Of a DNA stretch of 64,000 nt, positions 40,352 through 51,700 are shown in pieces; positions within the stretch are counted from its first letter, which is position 1, and each line of letters begins with the position of its first letter. The DNA lies in contig JAEESZ010000006.1 in assembly GCA_016286535.1 (NCBI GenBank), positions 1-64,000 on the forward strand. Reading direction: 5' to 3'. The notes below the pieces were generated by a model that saw nothing but the letters and a program-made list of their open reading frames with translations, ran no database searches and was not told the origin of the DNA. Source of the DNA: Treponema sp. Its GTDB lineage: Bacteria; Spirochaetota; Spirochaetia; Treponematales; Treponemataceae. Made by a program: the position numbers and the translations under genes.

Positions 40352-42301
40352 ATGAGTGATGAAATTAAAAAGACAGCTGACTGGGCTCCGGGAACTCTGG
40401 AAAACACAAGAAAAAACATTGGTGATATTTCTGAGTCCGAGGCGGCATCTATGGCAAAAAAACTTGGTGGAGAGGTTATGTACGAAAGGTCCGGAAACGG
40501 GTATAGTTCAGGAAACTCAAATTCAAACAAAAACGGTAGAATTATGCGAAACACAACATCTTCAGGTTCAACAAGTCAAAGTCAAAGTTCACTAAGTCCA
40601 AGACCCGGAAAATACAAAAGGGAACAGCTTCCAAACATCTCTAAAAAAACTGCAGCTGCAATAGACAAGTTAATGATGGCCCCGGAATATAAAATTAAAC
40701 CAAATTACGGCCTCTTTAACTTTATCCGCACTTTACAGAAAAACGGAACAGAAAAAACAAATCCGGATTTTTATACTTACACAACAAAGCAGCAGATAGA
40801 ACATCTTGAAGCTTTTATTACTGTTGTAAAAACCCTTATTCAGATTGCCCCTGCAACCTATAAGGCAAAAATTGCAAACGGCCCGGAAGCAAAGTTCAAG
40901 TTTTTAAGAACAATTGCAGGCTGGTCCATGCAGAACATTAAAATAGAACATATCAATTTGCAGAATGCCCCTGCCCCAATGATTGTTGCAGATTTTATTC
41001 CTTTTATCCGCGCCATTTATAAGCCTTTAATTGGAGTTTACTATTACGGAAACAATAAAATCCCAAAACTGATAAAAGAAATCTACAATGATGAGGTAGT
41101 TTACCCTGACGCACCAAAGGAAAAGCTTTCTAACTTTGCAAAACAGGCTATTACAGAATGGCTTTACATAGATACAGAAATCATTAAGAAGAATTATCCT
41201 CTTTTAATGCGTATGTGTTCAGATTCTTTTGAACCATACCCAAGCTTTTTTAATACAAAAGTTGGAGAAATTCTTAAATTTGTAGGCCTGCATAAGTTTG
41301 ATCTTCTTTTGCCGGACAAGCCAAAGGAAGCAAGCCAGGAAGAAAAAAAGCCAAAGGCTCCTCCTCCACCACAGAAAGGTATAAAGGATTCTACTGTAAT
41401 AACAGGCTTAAAACTCTTAGAGCAGTTATTCCCAGATGCAGGCTTTAACCGTCTTGATGATCATCCCGATTTATATCCTTACTTCCAGCCTCTTTATAAA
41501 TTCGAAGACGGCTTTAATATTCTTTCGCCGGAAAATCCTTTACAGGTAATTACTGTTTTACACAGAATTATAGAAGACTGTCTTCAGGGCTGCCGAAACA
41601 TACAGTTTGTTGAACAGGAAAATCAGAAAAAAGGTTCAGAATCAATTCAGAGCATTATGGATGAATGGTCTGCCTACCGCGAAGACACCTTTGAACGCCT
41701 TTACTGTGTGCCTCTCTTAGACCTGGTAAACAACGTATATTCTCAACCCGATTTTGACAAATCTCATATTGGAAAAAGAACAATAACTTCCCTTTTGTGG
41801 CAGACAACCTACCACTATATGCCTAACTTTAAGTTTGAGCAGCTTTTACTTGAGCATCCTGCAGATGAAAGCAAATATCGTCCTTTATTCCATAGAACAG
41901 ATTTTGCAAGAAAATATCTTACACTGGCAGTAAATGAATGTGATGCCGCTGCAAAAACAAGAGGAAGCGTAAAACTCCTGGAAAATCCATGGGAACATTA
42001 CCGCTTTGATATTCCAAACGAAGTTTCTAAACGTCTTGATGTTCTTCTGGGAGCCCAGAACAAGGGTGCCAACACAAACGCAACAAATGCAAACCTGCTG
42101 CGCTACACCCTCAGTTTTATTGCAGTTTTAGACTGGTGGCTTAATAATCCGGACAGTCCAGCCTACCAGACAAATCCTATGCACATTTACAGGGTTTCAA
42201 ACACAGACGGCAAACCGGAATTCTCTGTTCCGGAAAGAAATGACCAGAACAAAATGTTCATAAACGCCGTAAAGGCAAGTTATCAGAAGGCAGCGCAGTA
42301 A
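40352..42301 (+). CDS. spirochaete-type hypothetical protein
   Basis: A 649-aa protein. I chose the ATG at 40352 because AGGAG lies 9 nt upstream; an ATG nine bases earlier sits on the Shine-Dalgarno itself. Residues 1-80 are low-complexity (Asn/Ser/Gly/Gln-rich, likely disordered). The rest is a large, mostly helical region interrupted by a proline-rich linker (KPKAPPPPQKG, about 335-345). No signal peptide, membrane helix or catalytic motif is visible. It resembles in style the 572-aa protein at 12870 (long, cytoplasmic, aromatic-rich), but I do not claim homology. Probably restricted to treponemes. Confidence 0.7.
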   Translation: MSDEIKKTADWAPGTLENTRKNIGDISESEAASMAKKLGGEVMYERSGNGYSSGNSNSNKNGRIMRNTTSSGSTSQSQSSLSPRPGKYKREQLPNISKKTAAAIDKLMMAPEYKIKPNYGLFNFIRTLQKNGTEKTNPDFYTYTTKQQIEHLEAFITVVKTLIQIAPATYKAKIANGPEAKFKFLRTIAGWSMQNIKIEHINLQNAPAPMIVADFIPFIRAIYKPLIGVYYYGNNKIPKLIKEIYNDEVVYPDAPKEKLSNFAKQAITEWLYIDTEIIKKNYPLLMRMCSDSFEPYPSFFNTKVGEILKFVGLHKFDLLLPDKPKEASQEEKKPKAPPPPQKGIKDSTVITGLKLLEQLFPDAGFNRLDDHPDLYPYFQPLYKFEDGFNILSPENPLQVITVLHRIIEDCLQGCRNIQFVEQENQKKGSESIQSIMDEWSAYREDTFERLYCVPLLDLVNNVYSQPDFDKSHIGKRTITSLLWQTTYHYMPNFKFEQLLLEHPADESKYRPLFHRTDFARKYLTLAVNECDAAAKTRGSVKLLENPWEHYRFDIPNEVSKRLDVLLGAQNKGANTNATNANLLRYTLSFIAVLDWWLNNPDSPAYQTNPMHIYRVSNTDGKPEFSVPERNDQNKMFINAVKASYQKAAQ

Positions 42302-42351
42302 GTCTGTAAGGCAGCGGGCCCCTTTGCGGAAAGCCCCGCTTACAGACTTTT

Positions 42352-44315
42352 CTAACGGGCCTTAGCAAGGCCCTTTTTTGAACGTTTGTCTAAATACATG
42401 TTAAGGTCCGCAGTTTCGAGGACCTTTTCTATTTTTCCTTTATTAACGCTGAAGTTTTCAAGGCAGTAACCTATACTGCAGCTTACAGGAATTTCTGGAT
42501 TATTCTTTTCGTTTTCCTTTTTAAGGGTCTGCCTTATAACTTCAATTTTGTCCTGCACATCTTTAAGACTGTATCTTCCAAGTCCTATAATGTAAAACTC
42601 GTCGCCACCACTTCTAACGCATATTTCGTCATCTCTGGTTGCCGCTTTAAGGGCAGAAGCAATCATTGTAAGGCCTAAATCTCCGTGGGAATGACCATAA
42701 TTATCGTTGAGGATTTTCAAGCCGTCCATATCAACTTCAATTACAAGCCACTTTGCACGGAATTTTACATTTTCAATCATAGAGTCAATTTTCTGCTGCA
42801 TACCCCGGCGGTTATATAAACCGGTAAGTAAATCGTGTTCAGAAAGATTTGTAATTCTGTTTTTTGCCCGGGCCATTTCCAGGGCATTGTTAATATTTCT
42901 TATGTAATTACGGTATACAGTTCCAATCTTGTTTTTCTGGCACAAATCATTCTGTAAAACGCTGTAGCCAAGAGAAATATTATAAAAATGAATCGGTGTA
43001 AAATAAAAAACCTGAGGCTTAGAAAATTCATCACTGCTTAAGGCCGGAAGCATTTCGCGTAAATAAAAAGGCTTTTCCCTGCCCTTTCCAAAAAAGACAT
43101 GATTAGGATAACCGTGCAGTTTTTTAGCCATATCTGAATAAATTACAAGGTGCATTTTTTCTGCATAGCCCTTTATGCGGTCCTTGGAAGTTTCAAGCCA
43201 GTCTTCGTTCAGACAAAGGTAAAAGTAACCGTAAGGTTTTAAGAGATAAATGGATTCATAAATCTTATTAAGGCAGACTTCCGGTGTCGGGGTGGAAGTA
43301 AGAATCTCTGTCATATAACTTTCAAGAAGGATTCCCATGTCAGTTTCCTGATTCACTTCCCTGTGCTCATAATTTCTGTTTATAAGATATTCGTTCTCTT
43401 TAATTCTGTCGCGGGTATAAGTTAAATCTTCCCTACAACCGCAGGTGGCCCCTATACAAAGGTTTTTCTCCCCTGCCTCTTCTACCGCAAGCTCTTTTTC
43501 CTGAGGGTCCAGAAGTGAATGAAGATAATTTACAGCCAGAGCCGCAGTCCTTTCTTCATCTGCATAGTAAGAGGTAATTGGAGGAGAATTTAATACAGCT
43601 TCCCTTATAGCTTCGTAGCCGGTAACAATTAAATCTTCCGGAACCTTTACTCCGTTCTGACAAAGATAATTCGTAAGGCCAATTGCCATATGGTCAGATG
43701 TACAGATTACGGCATCTCCGGGATTAAACTTTCTGGCAACAATTTTTTTACCAAGTTCTTCGCCGCTTGTGTACCAGAAATCTCCGTAAACTATTTTTTT
43801 CTCGTCCAGTGTAAGGTTATGCTTTTTAAGCGATCTTCTTACCCCTTCAATGCGGTTTTCTGAAATTTTGTAGTCTTTCATTCCTGTTAATATAGAAATA
43901 TTTTTGCATGAATGTTTTTCTATAAGGTGATCTGTAATTATTTCAAAGGCGGGGGCATCGTCGGTAAGGAAAGTTTTGTAATCGCCAAAGGGTAAATCTA
44001 AAGAAACAACAGGTTTGCTGCATTCTTTTTTATTTTTTCCAGCAGCATATCTGTTACAGATTCAATGCGGTCTTCTGTCATAGGAATAGGAGTGATGATA
44101 ATTCCGTCTAAAATATCAAAATTAATTATATTGTAAATATTAAGTTCGCCCTGAAGGTAATCCTTAAAAAAATTTGCTACCTGAACTAAAGGTGAAATTA
44201 CTACGACATCATAATTATATTTTTCGCACATAGAAAAAACAGATGTCATAATCCGCTGCTGATACTCATTCTCCGGACAGATTGTAATCAGTCCTATTTT
44301 TTTACGCAAAGACAT
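42352..44315 (-). CDS. diguanylate cyclase with LacI-type sensor domain, split by a frameshift
   Basis: Two frames make one protein. Frame 1 (44315 to about 44000) encodes the start of a periplasmic-binding/LacI-like sensor (SLRKKIGLITICPENEYQQR). Frame 2 from about 44030 to 42352 continues it (SDHMAIGLTNYLCQNGVKVP, a typical LacI-fold segment) and ends with a GGDEF domain: DLLTGLYNRRGM and CVRSGGDEFYIIG, an intact active site for making c-di-GMP. The break lies in six A (44026-44031). One more A, or a -1 ribosomal slip, joins the frames and fills the gap without a stop codon. The ATG at 44313-44315 lies 6 nt after a TATAAT. No signal peptide, so ligand sensing would be cytoplasmic. Confidence 0.8.
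44025..44031 (-). promoter_or_regulatory. A-AAA-AAG slippery heptamer at frame junction
   Basis: On the coding strand the codons ATA AAA AAG place the heptamer A-AAA-AAG in the correct phase for -1 slippage; the next codons in the new frame (GAA TGC AGC) continue the sensor domain. The same heptamer is used in Escherichia coli dnaX. No strong downstream hairpin is obvious. Confidence 0.5.
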
Positions 44316-44323
44316 GATCCCAT

Positions 44324-44343
44324 TATAACATACAAATGTGTTA
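44324..44343. promoter_or_regulatory. short inverted repeat between divergent genes
   Basis: ATAACA and TGTTAT, 8 bp apart, between the GGDEF gene's -10 box and the COG0523 gene. A possible operator, only weakly supported. Confidence 0.3.
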
Positions 44344-44405
44344 TTTTTCTTTGCTTTTTGAACTTTTTTCTATATATTTATTGTAATTAAGGAGTTAACG
44401 ACAAA

Positions 44406-45605
44406 ATGGCAAAGAAAATTCCAATCACCCTGCTTTGTGGATATTTGGGAGCAGGAAAAACAACTTTATTAAACAAAGTCCTTACAAATCAGAAAGGATA
44501 CAAAGTTGCTGTTATAGTTAATGATATTGGCGAAGTAAACGTAGATGAACGTCTTATTGCTAAAGAAGCAAAAATTACAGATTCATCAAGTTTAGTTCCA
44601 CTCACAAACGGATGTATCTGTTGTACTTTAAAATCAGACATGGTTCAGCAAATAGAAAACTTAATGAAAACCGGAAAATTCGATTATGTAATGATTGAAG
44701 CTTCCGGAGTTTGTGAACCAATGCCAATTGCACAGGCTATTGAACAGATTGACTGCGGCAAACTTGATAACGTTGTAGGAGTTGTAGATGCAAGTCGCCT
44801 GGTTGAAGAATTTGGCGCAGGTGATGATCTTGTAAAAACCCTCGAAAAAAATAACGTAGAAGAAAGCGAAGAAGATATTGAATCATTATTGATTCAGCAG
44901 ATTGAATTCTGTTCTACATTAATTATCAATAAAATGGACCTTGTTACACCGGAACAAATGAAAAAAGTTCGCGCTGTAATTAACAAGATTCAGCCAAGTG
45001 TAAAAGTTATTGAAACTGACCACTGTAATGTTGCTGTAGAAGAAATCATCGGTACAGACCGCTTTGATTTTGAAACAGTTTACTCTTCTGCAGGCTGGGT
45101 AAAAGCACTTGAAGAGCACGAAGCCGAAGAAGATGATGATGACGAAGATGAACATGATCACGAGCACGAAGACCATGACCACGATGAACATCATCACGAA
45201 CACCACCACCATGAACATAAACATGAAGGCGAAAGCGAAGATGAATACGGAATCGGTTCTTTTGTTTACTACCGCCGCCGTCCATTCAACCGCCAGAAGC
45301 TTGATGAATATGCTGCAAAATGGCCTAGAAATATTATCCGTTCTAAGGGTGTAATGTGGTTCAGCGATGAAGATGATATGGCCTATGTTCTTGAAACTTC
45401 AGGAAGACAGATTCAGGCCGGCTACTCTGGCAACTGGCTTGCAGCTTGTCCTAAGGCAGAACAGGAAGAAGTGCTTGCACAGGAACCTCAGATGCGTAAG
45501 GACTGGGACGAAAAGGTTGGTGACAGAATGATTAAAATGGTAATTATTGGTCAGCACCTGGACCGCAAGGCAATTGAAAAAGACCTTGACGCCTGCTTAG
45601 ACTAG
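44406..45605 (+). CDS. COG0523 (CobW/YjiA) GTPase metallochaperone
   Basis: A 399-aa G3E-family GTPase: P-loop GYLGAGKTTLLNKVL (residues 8-22), the metal-binding NGCICCTLKSD (CxCC), the Glu-rich EASGVCEP and base-recognition NKMD. A linker of about 25 residues (roughly 248-277) is made almost only of His, Asp and Glu, and the C-terminal CobW_C domain follows. Such proteins insert or deliver Zn2+, Co2+ or Ni2+; the His-rich linker suggests zinc or nickel storage or sensing. AAGGAG lies 10 nt before the ATG. It is divergent from the GGDEF gene. The metal cannot be told from the sequence, and no clear Zur box is seen. Confidence 0.9.
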   Translation: MAKKIPITLLCGYLGAGKTTLLNKVLTNQKGYKVAVIVNDIGEVNVDERLIAKEAKITDSSSLVPLTNGCICCTLKSDMVQQIENLMKTGKFDYVMIEASGVCEPMPIAQAIEQIDCGKLDNVVGVVDASRLVEEFGAGDDLVKTLEKNNVEESEEDIESLLIQQIEFCSTLIINKMDLVTPEQMKKVRAVINKIQPSVKVIETDHCNVAVEEIIGTDRFDFETVYSSAGWVKALEEHEAEEDDDDEDEHDHEHEDHDHDEHHHEHHHHEHKHEGESEDEYGIGSFVYYRRRPFNRQKLDEYAAKWPRNIIRSKGVMWFSDEDDMAYVLETSGRQIQAGYSGNWLAACPKAEQEEVLAQEPQMRKDWDEKVGDRMIKMVIIGQHLDRKAIEKDLDACLD

Positions 45606-45647
45606 ATTTATCCTATATCAGGTCAAAATATCTAAAAATACATAATT

Positions 45648-45669
45648 TATGCCTTACTTCTAAGGCATA
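45648..45669. repeat. perfect inverted repeat after the COG0523 gene
   Basis: TATGCCTTA-CTTC-TAAGGCATA, a 9-bp stem with a 4-nt loop and no T run. It could stop or stabilise the COG0523 transcript, or bind a regulator of the giant lipoprotein gene 80 bp downstream. Confidence 0.5.
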
Positions 45670-45748
45670 CCATGAAATTAAAGTTATAAGGCAGTAATGC
45701 CGATAATATAAAAGTATAAATATATTCTTGGTAGTTTAGGAGTAAGGT

Positions 45749-48700
45749 ATGAAAAATTTTATTAAAAGTCTTTTTTCATTAATTTGTTTATCAGCTTCTC
45801 TTTTAATTTTTTCAACTTGTACAATTGGTCTTGGTAAGGCCGTAGATATTCAGGCACCTACAGTAAATGTAACTTATCCGCCACTTTCCTCAATAGTAAG
45901 TAAAGAGTTTACTCTTGGAGGAACCTGGTCAGATGACGGCAGCTTAAAGAAAATTCAGGTTGACATTTACAAGCTGGTTGACGGAAATAAAAGTTCAACA
46001 CCAGATTTTTCTTCAAGTTCAGTACAAATAAAAGATAACAAATGGTATCTTTCTGTAAACAAAAACGATGAAGACCTTTATGCAGCAACAAACGGCTGGC
46101 AGTTAAGCGACGGTTCTTACGAAATTCATGTTATAGCCTACGATAACGGCGGACATGAATCTCAGGACGTTGTTCATACCCTTTCTATAGATAACTCCGC
46201 ACCTGTTTTAATGCTTACAAACCCAACTACAACTGGAAGCGACAAAGAAAAAGAAGAATTCGGACAGATTATTCAGTTTGTCGGTTCTTTTTATGATTTG
46301 TGCGGAAAAATTAAAAAGATGGATATTTCCTTTTACGATAACGAAGGAAACCACATCTGGGACACTAATTTTACAAATATTATTAGTTTAAGTGATTCAA
46401 GTCCTCTTGTTGTAGCCCGCTATTACGCAAGTCCAGAAGACCGCCAGAAAAACGAAAAAATCTACCAGAACTACCTCCACCTTTTTGGAGAAGACAACCT
46501 TACAGATTACGAAAACGATCAGGCTGTAGATGATGCACAGATTTACTTTACAGTAACTGCCTACGATACAGCAAAAAAATACTCAGAAGAAAATTTCCTT
46601 GCAGATAACCTTGAAGGCGACGAAATTGAAGGAAACAATAAGACTATCTATTTCTACCGAGGAACAACAAGCCTTCAGAACCTTCTGGCAGGCGAAACAA
46701 TATCAGATTTTAATATTACAGAATTTGCTGCCTTCTTAAATGGAAATACAAGTTACGAAGACAGCAGTACAGCAGATGCAATCAGAGACATTGCAAACGA
46801 CTCACTTTCTTATTCAAGAGATATTGAAAACGAAGATACTGCAGAAACTATTACCAGCGAATACCTGGCTTTTAAATTTAATCCTAAAAATAATCCTGTT
46901 TACAGTGTAGGTGGATATGATATTCTTTCTGAAATTGAAGATTACCAAATAGACAGCTACACAAAAGAAGAAAACAATAATAATTATTATAAAAATACCT
47001 ATAAAAACTCCTCTATTCCCTTGAGCATAAATGTTGGTAACGATAACAAAGCAATCTGGACCCATACTGTAAGTATTTATCGTGTAGACAAAAATGTTTA
47101 CAGCGGAACAATATCTGATGATATGTTTACAGGAGACACAGGTAAAACTAACTACCAGAACGGATGCTTTGAACCTTTATGGACCTGGAACAAGGATGTT
47201 TACGAAGAATTTAATTCATGGGGAGTTGATATTTCGTCAGTTTATACTCCAACCGAAACTAACAAGAACATTGCTTCTATAAGCAAATCCTTTACCCTTA
47301 CAGAATTTGAAGCAGGACATAACTATGTTATTTATGTAACAGGTAAAGATATTGCAGGAAATGCTATTATAAGCGGCAACACCACCGGTTACGGTTATTG
47401 TGGAACAGTAAGTACACAGGCTGCATCTATCTCTCAGACAGAAGGAAAAACAAATAATGCAATTATAAATAAATCATGTTTCCTTGGTACAAATGAAAGT
47501 AATGAATTTTATGTAAAAGGAACCATATCTTCAGAAACACAGGTAAAATCATTAACTTATACAATAACAGTTACAAACTCAGAAGACAGTTCTAAAAGTC
47601 AAAGCGAGAACGGAACTTTTAATATTTTAACAGAAGCCCCTTCTACTCTACCGGACAGTTACTGTTATACAACTTCGGGATCTACAATTCCTCTTGTTTA
47701 TAATTTCCGTTTTTCTGGAAAAACTATAGCAGAAACTTTTAAGGACTTTGTAGGCACAGGAACCTATGATGTAAACCTTACACTTACAGCAAATAATGGC
47801 GTAAGTGTAAGCTGGTCAAGAGATTTCACTCTTGATACACAGGATCCTGTTCCTGAACTTTCAGAACTTACTCTGGCAGCAGAAGATACTGATGACGACG
47901 ATAAGGGTTTCTGGTGGGTAAATCCTAAAAAGACATTAACCATTACAGGTCTTGTTACAGATAACAAAGCAACAGCAAAAACCTGTGTAAGCTGGATTAA
48001 ACTTGTTGCTTTATCTGATAAAAATACAGAAGTTACTACTAGTGCAAGCGGAGATATATATACAAGTACAACACAAACAGATGTAAATAAATGGACATTT
48101 ACAGTACCTGCCTCGGCAATTAAATCTACCTACTACGGAGCAAAACTTTATATTTATTCTAAAGATACTGCCGGCAACACAGGCTGCATTACAGAAACTC
48201 TCGCCTTCGATACAACAGCCCCTAAAGGTCTGCATGCTCTTGACGGAAGCTATAAAGACCTTTATTTCCGTATTGGTTCATACAACAACGATGATATTTC
48301 TAAAACTGCTAATTCTGATATATGGAACGATGATCTTGATACAGATGTCGGCGGAAAGTATCAGGAAAACACCTATGGTAACAGTACAACAATAAAAATC
48401 CGCGGAAACTTTGAAGAAGAAGAAAGTGGATTAAATATGATTTACTATAAGGTTGTTCAGTCCGATACCGCCCTTGAATACGATGCCTTAAAAACTCAGG
48501 CCGAAAAATTTTATGCTAACTATAATAGTGCTGCTGAATATACAGGCTACTTTGCCCCTCTTTCCAGTGATGAAACAAAACGTATATTCTATACAGCAAT
48601 TATCGGAAGAAATGATGGAAAAATTCCTTTAAAATATGTAGATGAAGATGGTAATATCCAGACTTCATCCACAGAATATATAGTTTCTTCCACAGACAAA

Positions 48701-51700
48701 GTAGGCTCAAAGTATTATACAAATATTGTCTCTAACTTTGACTCTGTAATTTCAGGCTTTAGTGCAAGCGGTACAAACTATCTTATTCTTGTTGCAGAAG
48801 ATAAGGTTGGAAATGCTTCTCTTGATAAGGTAATTGCAAATGGTCCAAGTGGTGACAGAGTATACTACAACGCATCAATAAATGTAGACCAGGAAAGTCC
48901 ATTGCTTGCCTGCAGTTCTCATAATGGACAGGAATTTACAAATGGTGTTTCTGAAATTTCAGTAAACGGTAGCTTCGAAGATCTACCAGATACTTCTTGT
49001 GCCGGAGTAAAAGATGTGTCACTAACAGTTAATGGAGAAAGCATCTCTGCAACTCTTACACCTGTAAGTACAGATGACTACTCTTCAGGAAGCTGGAGTG
49101 CAACAATAGATGCCGAAACTGTAGCGGCATTTACACAAGGAAAAACCTATAATGTAAATGCAACAGTAACAGATTATGCAGGAAACTCAAGTGCTTCTAC
49201 AATCTTTACCCTTAAATTTGATACAGAAGCTCCTGTAGTAAGTATTACCACACCATCAACTTCAGCTTCTTTAAATGGAAAAATGTCTCTTACAGGAAGT
49301 GTAACTTATGAGGACTCAGCTCCTGTAAAACTTGAGCTTTATGCTTCAAAAACAGCTCCTGCCGATGGAGACTTATTAACAAATACATCAAAATATACAA
49401 AGATTGGTACTATTACAGATGCTTCAAAAATCTACAGCTGGTCTTTTGCAAATATAAATACCTACACTCTTACCAGTGTAGCGTCTGCTCCTACAACAGC
49501 AGACCTCTACTTTATTCCAGTTGTAACAGATACAGCAGGAAATACAAATACTTATAATCTTACAAGCAAAAAGAACGAATTTACAGTAAACACAAACTAC
49601 TTTAAGTATACAGTAGACATGGATACAGACCGCCCAGTTGTAAAGGTAACTAACCTTTCAATCATAGACGGTGCATATATCTTAAAGAATGGTGAAAATG
49701 CAAAAATAGAAGGAAGCATAAGCGATGACGATTCAACAAGCGAAAAAGTCGTAAAAACCTTCATTGCAACAACTTCTCAAATTACTTCAACTACAAATGT
49801 AACAAGCACAACTGACAATTCTACTGGAATTGTAACAAGCGAGCTTAGAGTTGGAACAAGCACCCCTGCAGTTTACGATATTACAACATTTAATCCTGCA
49901 ACCGGTGAATGGACATTCACCCCAGCCGATACTTCAGATGGTTCAAAAACAGTAAACTTCTATATTGTTGATAATGAAGATACAGTCTTCTATACAGGAA
50001 AGAAGAATACAGTCTCAACAACAGACTATTATTATAAGTCTCCTTATTTCCAGTTTAAATCAAGCGCCAAGGAAAGCAACACAGCCGCAATTTCTTACAA
50101 GAGTGACGCAACTGCTCCTGTTGTAAGTGCCCAGTTACAGGCCTACAAGGATGCAGAAGGAAACACAGCTGTGGGAGACCAGGTAAGCCCAAGTGCAAGT
50201 GTAAATGCTGGAGGAAGCGAAAAGGGCTATGTTAAGTTTACAATTACAGGAAGTGATGCAAACGGTATAGACGGCTTCCGCTTAACCTTAAACTATACAG
50301 CTGAGAATGGAACAGAAAGACAGATAAAACTTACATCTAAAAATGACTGGGCAACAGATGGTTTCTATACAATGGGAAGTACAAATGATGATGGAACCGT
50401 ATGGACAACAGATACTATAGACCTTTCTGCAATGCAGACAGGTCCAATTACAGGAAGCATAGATGTTTATGATAAATCAGGTTTAATTGGAAATGCTTCT
50501 ATAATTTTCAATGTTGATAACACAGCTCCAACAGTAACCTTTACAAGTCCTTCTTCTACAGAAGAACTTACAGGTGATATTACCTTTGGAGGAACCTCTA
50601 CAGATACAGGTAATGCCGGAACAAGTACCACAGCCTGGCTCATTCCTACTGCTGCTCAAAGAGGAATGGATGATGATACACTTGCCGCAGCTGTAGATGG
50701 AGAAGGAAAATCTATATGGAAGGACACCTTAGATGCAAATAAATCTGTAAGTGTATGGGCCTTTACCCTTGATTCAGCTACTCTTGCTGCCTACGACAAT
50801 ACTGATTATGCAACAAGTACCGTAAACGCAATCTATACTCTGCCATTCTATATTAAAACTACAGATGCCTTTGGAAATACAAAAATTGACCGTACATTTA
50901 CCTTTAAGCACAACCCTAATGCAGACCGTCCAAGGACAGAAATTTCTTATCCTAACGAAAATAACTATGGTAATGATGATTGGGTTACTTTAGGCGGTGC
51001 AATCCGAATCTCTGGATCTGCAATAATTCCTTCTAATACAACAACTGTAGACTCTGTATATTTACAGGTAATTAGCGGAACCAAAAACATTGCAAATGGC
51101 GGTAAATACACAGAAAATTCTGACTTTGCAACTTCTAAAGCACTTGGTGTAATGACCAAGGCCCAGGTTGAAGCTGAACTTGGTAAGACAGTAACTTTTG
51201 CGGAAGATGGCTGGTGGGGTATAAAAGCAGACAAAACTTCTTCATGGAGTAAAACAATTAATGAAAATAAAGAACTGGATCCAGCACAGAACAACATAAC
51301 TTATATTGCCATTCGAGCCTGTGCAATTAATGCTGATGGTAAAGTTGGTTCCTGGACACCATGGTACTATATCAATATTGATAATACAGCACCAAGCCAG
51401 ACTGCAAGCCTTTACCAGTTCAATACAGCACCATCGGCTAATGATGTTGATGCAAGCACAACCCTTGACAGCACAAATATAAAAGCAAGTCAGGAATACG
51501 GCGGAAACGAAATCTACCTTAAGGGAGACTGGTATCTGACAGTAAAACTTGAAGATGAAGCCGAATTATCTGGCTTCTCTGTTAAAAAAGTTGCAAATGG
51601 AGTTACAACTTCATTAACAAAAGGAACAGACTATAAATATTCTTCTGTAGTAGACTCAAAAGTTCAATACCTCTATATTCCAGTTGATAAATCATCATCT

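Noticed and set aside
45109..45354. Open frames on both strands over the His-rich linker of the COG0523 gene
   Set aside because: They are by-products of the GA(C/T)CA(C/T) repeat bias and lack start signals.
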